64,000 nt of DNA. Origin: Flectonema sp. DT1601. Lineage: Eukaryota; Euglenozoa; Diplonemea; Diplonemida; Diplonemidae. Positions 10,613-18,160 of the stretch are shown here, piece after piece. The translations under genes and the position numbers were made by a program. The stretch's first letter is position 1. The number at the start of each line of letters is the position of its first letter. The DNA lies in contig OZ025799.1 of the NCBI GenBank assembly GCA_964019425.1, positions 1,054,001-1,118,000 of the forward strand, read 5' to 3'. The notes under the pieces were generated by a model that worked only from the letters and a program-made list of their open reading frames with translations, made no database searches and had not been told where the DNA came from.

Positions 10613-11809
10613 ATGGCTGGTCACCTTTCACTAAAGAATGTGTTGTGCTGTTATCACATCTTTTCGTCATTCTCTCTGTTGCAGGGATTGACGACTGTCG
10701 CTATACCAGATTCGGGAGATCAGAAACCCTATGAGGGAATGGGATGGGAATGGTTTTGTATTGCAAACGGACTGTCTTCAACGATAATGTGTATCGCTGG
10801 ATGGGTGTTCGATGTTGGCTACGTTGAGTTACGACTTTTAATATCTCGTCTATCACCGTTACAATTATCAATTGTTATTATAACTGCTGTCGTGTTGCAA
10901 CCTCAGACCGATTCAGAAGTTTTATTTTGGTTCATCTGGTGCATTGTAACCTTCTTTGTAGTCACTTTATCAGCTGTCTCGCGAGTAAGGATTGAACAAG
11001 GTCATCATTTAATAACACAGTCACCTCGACTGTTAGCACTCAACATCATTTCGTTACTACTGTCAGGGAGTTCAGTAATTGCTGCTGCTGTACTGCTCTA
11101 TGGAACACCAATCAAATACACAGTCTTGGTGTCTCAATTGCACATCAGATCATTTTTAACTGCGTGTTCTTCTACGTCAAAACAATATGTTCATAGCAGA
11201 GCAAGTAACGGTTGGATAGACTACGATGGACATGCAAAATTCATAACTTTGCTTACAGAATACCCTGCGAGAATAGTACACATGTGGGCTACTTGGTATT
11301 TATTTGTAATGATCGGTAGTTATCCAATTAGAGTGTTGATGTGTTTTATAAGTTTTTTTGATTTATTTAAACTGTTGAGAATCACTAGTGAGGTTTGTAG
11401 GGTCAGTAAAGTAATTCAGATTCGCAAGCCAGTCATGAATGAATTTAGAACATATCACAACCCTTGTGCTATTTGTTATGATGTGATGTGTTATCAAACT
11501 TGTCAATCTGAATTACAACAAATTGCATCAAGCGATGCAGCAATTGCAGCTGTTCTTGTTTACTTGTCGTCAACTGTTTCAGATGCTGTTCCTCAACCTG
11601 ACCCTCTTCACGACGATTTTGAACTTCCAAAAACATCAGATTCACCTCCACCAACTCCAGGTAATTCCATTGTACCGTTCAGTGTTCCTCCAACCATGTC
11701 ACCAAGGATACTAAATTGTGGTCATATTTATCATACCAAGTGTCTTCAAGACTGGATGAGAGAGAAACTTGAATGTCCTCTTTGTAAGAGTAGTATTGAA
11801 GTTTCGTAG
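10613..11809 (+). CDS. Multi-pass membrane RING-H2 E3 ligase, HRD1/gp78-like
   Basis: A 398-residue membrane ubiquitin ligase. About five hydrophobic segments lie between residues 45 and 265 (FCIANGLSSTIMCIAGW, LSIVIITAVVL, FWFIWCIVTFFVVTL, LALNIISLLLSGSSVIAAAV, WYLFVMIGSYPIRVLMCF). They are followed by a C-terminal RING: C285-x2-C288 (CAICYDVM), then C369-GH-x2-H-x2-C (NCGHIYHTKC) and CPLC near the end. The order of parts and the CAICxDxM motif resemble the ER-degradation ligases HRD1 and gp78/AMFR. The oddity is about 80 residues inserted between the second and third metal ligands, where about 12-15 are usual; the insert is Pro/Ser-rich. An acceptor AG ends at 10608. A second pyrimidine-AG at about 10685 leaves the exact N-terminus open. 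Confidence 0.82.
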   Translation: MAGHLSLKNVLCCYHIFSSFSLLQGLTTVAIPDSGDQKPYEGMGWEWFCIANGLSSTIMCIAGWVFDVGYVELRLLISRLSPLQLSIVIITAVVLQPQTDSEVLFWFIWCIVTFFVVTLSAVSRVRIEQGHHLITQSPRLLALNIISLLLSGSSVIAAAVLLYGTPIKYTVLVSQLHIRSFLTACSSTSKQYVHSRASNGWIDYDGHAKFITLLTEYPARIVHMWATWYLFVMIGSYPIRVLMCFISFFDLFKLLRITSEVCRVSKVIQIRKPVMNEFRTYHNPCAICYDVMCYQTCQSELQQIASSDAAIAAVLVYLSSTVSDAVPQPDPLHDDFELPKTSDSPPPTPGNSIVPFSVPPTMSPRILNCGHIYHTKCLQDWMREKLECPLCKSSIEVS

Positions 11810-12267
11810 TTAGTTCATTCAATGAAATGTTTTCTCGGTACGATCTTGGCTAAAATAAAAAAAAGTGATGATGATGAGCGATTCCCTTTTGACTGTCAAC
11901 TTGATTCTATCAAACACTGTCACAGAGTTAGATCAGATTTCTTAACTCTGTAGTGTTCGTTTTCTTGATTTCATTTTTTTTTATATATTTTTTTTTTTTT
12001 TTATTCCCCCTCCACCCATACTCTCCCGTTTTCACTTCAGGTTTTGTTGTGTTTCTTCGCTTCCGTATTGTGTTATAGAGAAATGCGTTTGATTATATAT
12101 TTTTTTCTTCCTCTTTAAAAGTAGATCCAATAATGTTTTCACCCCCAACCCAGAGAGAGTCTAATAGTTTACAACTTATTGATGAATTGTATTTATATAT
12201 TTTCAATGAACAGGCAACCACACCGGGAGAGGGGAGGGTTTTTTTAATAATAAAAAAAAAAAAAACG
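11810..12267. other. Intergenic, no gene seen
   Basis: 3' UTR-like and spacer sequence with T runs. An in-frame upstream ATG (12133) precedes the next gene, but an acceptor-like AACAG ends at 12213 and the signal peptide begins at 12268, so I treat 12133-12267 as leader. Confidence 0.55.
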
Positions 12268-13221
12268 ATGATTCTGCTGTTCGTGTTGCTGTTGCTCTGT
12301 TCTGTTGGGTTATCCAGTAGCGGTTATGTTCCTTGGGAGAGAGCGATTACGAGTTATGGTCACCACGGACAGAATCTAGCGAAGTGTAGTAAGGGATGTG
12401 CTATACCTACGACATGGACGTCAGAAACACCTTTACTGATTGTTACGGTTGAGAATTCTCAGGTTACAGAAGAAATACCAGTTGTTGAGTACGTTGCTGC
12501 CACAGCTGAAGAGGAATCTCCCGCTCATAGCTGTGCTTGTAGGCCGGCAAAAGCATGGCCGTATGTATACAAGAAATGGGCGAATTCTAATTCAGTTTTC
12601 TTACGATTCATATCAGAGAACTATCACAGATTACCTCTTCATGTTTTATTCTTACATACTGGAAAGAGGAGTTGGCATCAGGTTCTATCTGTTGAATCGT
12701 TTTTATCAAAATACGGTCCTCGTATTGGTGATGGTCACACACCTTTACTATTCAGTCCTAATAAAGTTGCTTGCCACAACTTCTCAAATTATTGTGAAGG
12801 AAGTTCTCTCACATCAAAAAGGTTTTGGACTGCTTATGATAAGATCTTCCCTGGTGCTGTGACAGGCTTATTACCTCACGCAAGCTACGGTAAGTGTGTT
12901 GCTTCGTCGTTTGTTGGTCGGCCTTGTTGCGGAGAATATCTTGCAAGTCGATCGGTGATTCAACGTCGTCCTCACGATACTTATAAAATAATATATAATC
13001 GAGGTGTTGAGTTTACGACTCCTACAGATACGCATGACTCTGTGAGTCGTCTTACAACTAATTTAGATAAGCGTTTCGCCAGTCATGTGATGGACTACAT
13101 GTGGGGGCTCATCTTCTCTGAGAACCCTTCGGCAGACATAGACTTTGGTCCAGTACAACTCCCGTCCGATAAAACGAAATGCAGTGGCAGAGTCCGAAGA
13201 TATGTTCCACGTGGGAATTAG
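12268..13221 (+). CDS. Secreted or lumenal DUF3431-like protein
   Basis: 317 residues starting MILLFVLLLLCSVGLSSS, a clear signal peptide or signal anchor, which is why I chose ATG 12268 over the in-frame 12133. The region near residues 95-150 reads WPYVYKKWANSNSVFLRFI then YHRLPLHVLFLHTGKRSWHQ. This resembles the core of DUF3431 proteins (VxNxGREAxxYLxYIxxNYDxLPxxxxFLHGxxxxWH), a family suspected of glycan transfer. Ten or more Cys residues suggest a disulfide-bonded lumenal or extracellular domain. There is no intron. The family call rests on remembered consensus and is moderate; the function is unknown. Confidence 0.72.
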   Translation: MILLFVLLLLCSVGLSSSGYVPWERAITSYGHHGQNLAKCSKGCAIPTTWTSETPLLIVTVENSQVTEEIPVVEYVAATAEEESPAHSCACRPAKAWPYVYKKWANSNSVFLRFISENYHRLPLHVLFLHTGKRSWHQVLSVESFLSKYGPRIGDGHTPLLFSPNKVACHNFSNYCEGSSLTSKRFWTAYDKIFPGAVTGLLPHASYGKCVASSFVGRPCCGEYLASRSVIQRRPHDTYKIIYNRGVEFTTPTDTHDSVSRLTTNLDKRFASHVMDYMWGLIFSENPSADIDFGPVQLPSDKTKCSGRVRRYVPRGN

Positions 13222-13596
13222 TGAATATTTTTTCAGATACGAATACAGAAAAACCGAAACTTTTTTCTTCTTTCTTTTTCTTTCCTTTTTTTTCCATTAT
13301 TGAGAATTACATTATTTAGTACATCCTCAGGTCAGATTAGTGGTGATTCACACACACAGAAGAAGAAAAAAAAAAAAAAATCGAATAATATAAGAATCTT
13401 TCCCCCAAACACGAGGGAACATTTACAAGTATGAACCTGTTGATTGAAAGAAGACTCGGAAAAGAGAAGTTAAGTATCGTAACAAGTTGACTGAAAAAAA
13501 AGTAAAATAAAACCAGCGCTTACTGATACTAACTTGATATTCACTCAAAGAGTTGTTATTTCTCATCTCATCTAACTATTATTCGTTCCCTTTCAG
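13222..13596. other. Intergenic or 5' region, no gene seen
   Basis: Poly-A runs and a pyrimidine-rich acceptor (ATTCGTTCCCTTTCAG) ending at 13596. A short ATG frame at 13432 could be an upstream exon of the next gene, but no donor restores the frame convincingly. Confidence 0.45.
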
Positions 13597-13960
13597 GCGC
13601 TCAATTAAAAAAGAAATACGATGCAGATTTTGCGACATCCGGATCTGGGACACTCTCGTGGGTGTTGACTGCTACGGCAAGGGAATGGGTGGGGACATAG
13701 ATCCGAACTTTTGTTCTGGAGAGCTTCTTTACGAAACTGGGCTGCTGGCTGTTCATGGAACGGGCCAGACGCTGAGCTGTAAATGTGGAAGAAACGTTTT
13801 CGGTTGTTTGGTAAGAACAGTTTGTCGATGAGACAAGGCGAGAGAAACTACTTCACAGGTACCCACATTCTCGGAGACGGTTGGCTCTGATTTGATACAT
13901 TCGGCAGCTAAATGGATTTCACTCCGCAATTTGAATTTTAAAATTAAAATCATCGAATGA
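13597..13960 (+). CDS. Candidate small Cys-rich protein, two exons, 5' end unresolved
   Basis: From the acceptor at 13596 a frame reads RSIKKEIRCRFCDIRIWDTL, then a run with FCSGELLYETGLLAVHGT and LSCKCGRNVFGCL. A 48-nt GT-AG intron (GTAAGA...TTCACAG, 13811-13858) joins it in frame to VPTFSETVGSDLIHSAAKWI, ending at 13960. The C-x2-C and C-x-CG pattern, followed by a conserved-looking T-x5-D, vaguely recalls zinc-bound Yippee/Mis18/FAM72-type domains. That is only a guess. No in-frame ATG precedes the Cys motif, so an upstream exon is missing or the start differs. It could also be chance. Confidence 0.42.
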
Positions 13961-14792
13961 GGAGTTCTCATTCTCTTATCATTTCACTTGACCTCATCTC
14001 AGTAGTGTTACACTCGTGGTGAGTAAAAAGTAATGTTCTCCATCACTTCGATTGACCTTTCTAGTTTTGGTAGAGTTGCTGATGTCGGATTTAGATCCTC
14101 TTCAATGATGTTTCGATTAATCTGAGTAGTAATTAATTACACCAGTTTTGTATTTACTGCTTTATTGGTTTTCATCACTTGAAGTGAACTCTAACGTCCC
14201 TTGCCACTGACACTATTGATCCAATGCTTTCTACTCCTCACAGATAGTGGGAGACAATCACTCTCATTAACCTTTGGAATGTGAGTCTTATTCTTATTTT
14301 TGTTCTTCTGAGAGCTGATGCTCAAATACTGAATCAGAGCCTCAGAGATGCCATCACCATCCTGATTACAGATATTGAGGAACCACATGAGAAAACCAGG
14401 TGAGGTACCAGTTTTACTAGTGATGGTCCCCTCCTACCAAGACGATTATAGCTCCGGATCATCGTGAAAGGAACAGCAGTTAAAATCAATTTATATGTTA
14501 CACCGTCCTGACGAGACTTCAGAACAGTTTTGATAAATAAAACCTGATGGGTGGCGAGTATAAATTAAGTCACTCAAAACTACGTATTCTGCAGGTGTTT
14601 AATGAAACAGTAGAATATGATTTTAGTGAGTTCACTTACAATCATATCATAAATAATATAATAAAGTGAAGTCAGCAGTGTTACAATGAAGGCCTCATCT
14701 GTTGTATTTATTTTTTTCTTACGATCGAATCTGAATATGTATTTTCTTTTTTAAAATTCTTTTTTTGTCTCCCACGACAAGTCTCACAAGAG
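13961..14792. other. Intergenic, about 0.8 kb
   Basis: Less homopolymer-rich than other spacers but no convincing coding frame on either strand. A minus-strand frame at 14191-14388 has no family resemblance and I do not call it. Confidence 0.5.
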
Positions 14793-15185
14793 ATGTTACT
14801 GTGTCGCACTGGTCGATTCATTTCTACAAAATCTTGTGCACTCTGTGGCAATGAACGACCCAGTCGTGTGATGGTTGAAATGGGTAGTGGAAGTGGGTTT
14901 TATCAATGTCTCAGAGGGCAGGAGAACTCTAACTGTTCTTTTGAGAGATTACCGGCAGCACTGAAGAAGCGAACATATATGGAAAAAGATGCTGAAAAAA
15001 AGATTCAATATGAAGAAAGAAAGAGCTTCAACACAACAAGCACTCTCGACTTCACTACAATGTTCACATCTGAGTGCGTTGACGATGGCAATAAGGAAGG
15101 GTCATTTGGAACTCGCGCAGTACGCGACTTTGCTGAACGTCGCAAACGCAAGACTGCTAAAACTGTATCGTGGAGAACTCGATGA
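14793..15185 (+). CDS. Small zinc-ribbon-like protein, possibly mitochondrial
   Basis: A 130-residue frame beginning MLLCRTGRFISTKSC, a possible mitochondrial presequence. Then C-x2-C (SCALCGNERPS) and two further Cys (YQCLRGQENSNC) could bind zinc. The second half is charged and Lys/Arg-rich (ALKKRTYMEKDAEKKIQYEE, ERRKRKTAKT). An organelle ribosomal or RNA-binding protein would fit, but I recognise no family. An alternative frame overlaps from 14989. The acceptor CACGACAAG lies about 10 nt upstream of the ATG. Confidence 0.5.
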   Translation: MLLCRTGRFISTKSCALCGNERPSRVMVEMGSGSGFYQCLRGQENSNCSFERLPAALKKRTYMEKDAEKKIQYEERKSFNTTSTLDFTTMFTSECVDDGNKEGSFGTRAVRDFAERRKRKTAKTVSWRTR

Positions 15186-15416
15186 TTGTCTATTGTGATC
15201 TAGACAGCTATAATACCAACGTCAACAGTCACGGTACTCGTGTACTGTATAAAGACGAGTAGAGAAGGTCTTAGTACCGCCACAATTCATTCTGCGGAGT
15301 TTCATAAAAAAAATTTGTTCTTTTTTTTTTTTTTTTGTTTTTTTTTTGTTTTATTTTCTTTTTTTAAAATATTGTTTTTATCAACCATCAACCATTGTAG
15401 GAACTAATCGGATAAT

Positions 15417-16694
15417 ATGAAATTTGATTCAGAGTTTAAGAAGTCGCATCTAAGAGAGATGTTGGAGTGGAGGCTTCGAAACACAATTGACACTTCTGGT
15501 AATGGTTACATAGAAATAGTAGGAGACCCAGATCATCCGACGTGTAATAAAACAATCGTAAACACCTGTCGAGGAATCTATTCATTCGCTGTAGGAGCAG
15601 TCGTTTTTAAGAACGAACAGCTTGGAAGTGATTGTGAAAAGGGAGCAAGACATGGTCTTGAATTCTTAAATAATCACATCCATGATTCAACTAACGGAGG
15701 ATATTATTGGGAAGTTACTAAGAAGGGTGACACGTATGAACCAAAAGAAACGATGAAAATGGTTTATGGTCACGCGTTTGTATTGTTAGCAAAGAGTGCA
15801 TCGACCCTTGCTGGGATCACTTCTGATTCTGATGTTGAGAACGAATGGAATCTGCTGGAAAAATATTTTTGGAAATCATCTGAAGGAATGTACGCTGACC
15901 TCATCTCATGCGACTGGTCTGAGACTGACTCATACAGAGGTCAGAATGGATGTATGCATCTCTGTGAGGCACTCATTCTCGCATTCAAGGCTACTAAAGT
16001 TGATAAGTACCTCTCAAGGGCTGAATTAATAGCATCGACTCTTTGTAAGAAACTCCCTTCTACCAACGAAGACACTGAAGGACTAGTATGGGAACACTAT
16101 TCTAGTGACTGGTCACATGACTGGGGTTACAACAGAGCTGACTTAGATAAATGGACAGGTGAAGGAGCAGATCCAACGACTATGGGAATAAGAGAGTATC
16201 GGCCTTGGGGATTTCTACCTGGACACATCGCTGAGTGGGGGAAATTATTGCTGTTGCTATTTGAGTTGAGACCGTCAGAGAAGTGGCTCCTGGAAGTCGC
16301 TGAAAAGTTTGTAAATTACGTGATGACAACAGGCTGGGATTCTGAACACGGAGGAGTGTACTACTGTATGGCTCCAAATTTAATTCACAACAGCGAGCTA
16401 CTCGAATCGTTAAACTCAAAGGGACAGGTAGTCAATGACAGTAAGTTCATGTGGCCTCTCGCAGAAATACTCGCTGCAACTCACCTTCTAATGTCTCATG
16501 AAGGAAAAGAGCAATACAAATCAAAACACGAACAGATTTGGAAATATTGTGAGCAAAACTTCATGGAAGGTACTGATGGTAAATGTACTGGAGTTTGGTG
16601 GTCTCGTCTTAGCAGAGAAAACACCAGATTATGTGTTGGAGTAAACGTAAGAGATATGTACCATCCATTGGCAGCTTGCTACGATATGTTATAA
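15417..16694 (+). CDS. N-acylglucosamine 2-epimerase (AGE) family sugar isomerase
   Basis: 425 residues, the usual AGE/YihS length, forming an (alpha/alpha)6 barrel that epimerises or isomerises sugars such as N-acetylglucosamine, mannose or cellobiose. Family motifs are visible: KMVYGHAFVLLA (near 117), WGFLPGHIAEWGKLLLLL (near 262, the conserved GH-x-EW motif with the catalytic His), and SKFMWPLAEILAA (near 345). There is no signal peptide, so it is probably cytosolic. The actual substrate cannot be read from sequence. Nearby secreted GH78 and GH18 enzymes make processing of imported sugars plausible but unproven. There is no intron, and the acceptor TTGTAG ends at 15400. Confidence 0.92.
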   Translation: MKFDSEFKKSHLREMLEWRLRNTIDTSGNGYIEIVGDPDHPTCNKTIVNTCRGIYSFAVGAVVFKNEQLGSDCEKGARHGLEFLNNHIHDSTNGGYYWEVTKKGDTYEPKETMKMVYGHAFVLLAKSASTLAGITSDSDVENEWNLLEKYFWKSSEGMYADLISCDWSETDSYRGQNGCMHLCEALILAFKATKVDKYLSRAELIASTLCKKLPSTNEDTEGLVWEHYSSDWSHDWGYNRADLDKWTGEGADPTTMGIREYRPWGFLPGHIAEWGKLLLLLFELRPSEKWLLEVAEKFVNYVMTTGWDSEHGGVYYCMAPNLIHNSELLESLNSKGQVVNDSKFMWPLAEILAATHLLMSHEGKEQYKSKHEQIWKYCEQNFMEGTDGKCTGVWWSRLSRENTRLCVGVNVRDMYHPLAACYDML

Positions 16695-17240
16695 TAAATT
16701 ACGGAGGGAGAATGTTAAATACTAAAAAAAGAAAGGCGGAATTCTCTTCTTAACTGAATGATGAAAAAAAAAAAAAAAAAAACCTTTCGAACGAACGCAG
16801 ACAGAATCCTGTCACAACAGGTCTCGAATATAAGAAATATCGGCTTTCAATCTGAATAGTTTCTTCTCTGAAAGAATACCTAAATCCGCAACTTGCTTAA
16901 GTTACACTTTTTTTTTTTTTTTTTTTTCCCGTACCAGTGTTGTGGTTAGTGAGAGTACCTTATGAAGTTTTACGAAAAAAAAAAAAAAAAAAAGAAAGCT
17001 CTTTTAACTTCCCAGGAATGATGGAACCACATCAGACAATGTTATCTAAGAATGTGATTACAAAATGAGGAGAGAGTGAACACTATCAATGATCAGCTAA
17101 TGTGAACGCTGACGACCTTTATTCACATTAAAATCTCCCCTTTAAAGAGATACACGTATGGAGTCTAATATTATGTATTGATTTGTGGTTATTTGAATGC
17201 AAAAACTTTTTTATACTTTTTTTTTTTTTTTAAAGCCTTA
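16695..17240. other. Intergenic with one M1 repeat
   Basis: A/T-run spacer containing the partial M1 element at 16783-16859. A T-run followed by AAAG (ending 17235) precedes the next ATG by 5 nt. Confidence 0.6.
16783..16859 (+). mobile_element. MITE-like element, copy D (5'-shortened, family M1)
   Basis: About 77 bp. The right half is intact (GCAGACAGAATCCTGTCACA, ATAAGAAATATCGGCTTTCA, ATCTGAATAG); the left inverted end is missing or replaced. It follows a poly-A run. Confidence 0.65.
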
Positions 17241-17942
17241 ATGCCAACCAACTCAAATGCTGCTCTCTGTGTTCCACATGTACCAAAACAGGTTGACAAA
17301 CAACGTTTAAAAAGGTCATTTTACGCTTCAAAACCATTTGCTGGGGAAGTAGACCTTCCCCTGAATAATAGAAGTAGAGAAGGAAATGGACGTAATAAAT
17401 TTACGTTATTGAGTATTTCTGGTTGTACAACTTTTAAACCGGGGACGAGGAATATGTTTGGTATGAATTACCAACAGGTATTAAAGACTGCTGAGCACTA
17501 TAAAGTATTCCAGTCAGATAGAAATAGTTATCAGCTGAAGAGATCAATCTCTGACAGGATGATTGATTGTTGGGGTAATTTAAAAAACAGGGATATCCTC
17601 ACAACACAATACTGTGCTAATCATTACATTAAAACTCTTCATGGAGATGATGTTGATTTCGAGCATGGAATTGGAAAACCAAAAAATATTCCTCCTCAGA
17701 AAGAAGCTTCGCCTTCTACATCAGCAAATTCTCAGATGTTTCATAGTAGCGTCCCCAGAGTATCAATGCCTCCTCGTGTAGCTGGTCACACGGGTCATAT
17801 TATGGGATCACGTCACATTGTTGGATTAGGCTTCAACAAGATTCAAATGATTAGAAACAAACAGTATGCGAAATCAATAAATTTTGAGAATCGAGTTCCG
17901 CTAATCGATCGGACAGCGATGGTTCCTTTGGTCGGATTTTAA
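17241..17942 (+). CDS. Putative axonemal microtubule inner protein-like
   Basis: 233 residues starting MPTNSNAALCVPHVPK. It is basic, with no membrane segment and no coiled coil. Near residues 185-205 it reads RVAGHTGHIMGSRHIVGLGF, close in style to the PGYTGHIPG/GYxGHVP motifs of ciliary microtubule inner proteins of the CIMIP2 (FAM166) type, which lie inside axonemal doublets. The upstream frame starts with TTG and a Phe run, so ATG 17241 is preferred; it follows a T-run plus AAAG. The flagellar assignment rests on one motif and is tentative. Confidence 0.7.
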   Translation: MPTNSNAALCVPHVPKQVDKQRLKRSFYASKPFAGEVDLPLNNRSREGNGRNKFTLLSISGCTTFKPGTRNMFGMNYQQVLKTAEHYKVFQSDRNSYQLKRSISDRMIDCWGNLKNRDILTTQYCANHYIKTLHGDDVDFEHGIGKPKNIPPQKEASPSTSANSQMFHSSVPRVSMPPRVAGHTGHIMGSRHIVGLGFNKIQMIRNKQYAKSINFENRVPLIDRTAMVPLVGF

Positions 17943-18160
17943 TTAATCTCGTATTTGTGTATTCCTAGCGTTAGTTAGATGTTATTATTTATCCAACAGT
18001 TCACTTTTTTATTATTATTATTTTTTGGTTCTCTCGTTCATTGTCATGTTTTTTGAGTACCTTTTTTGATGGAAAAAAAAAAAAAAAAAAAAAAATATGT
18101 TGTGAAAAATTATTTTTTTAAAAAAAAAATCAGAATAAAAAAAAAAAAAAAAAAAAAAAA

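Noticed and set aside
14191-14388. Minus-strand 65-residue frame
   Set aside because: No family resemblance, no acceptor site, and against the strand polarity of all other genes.
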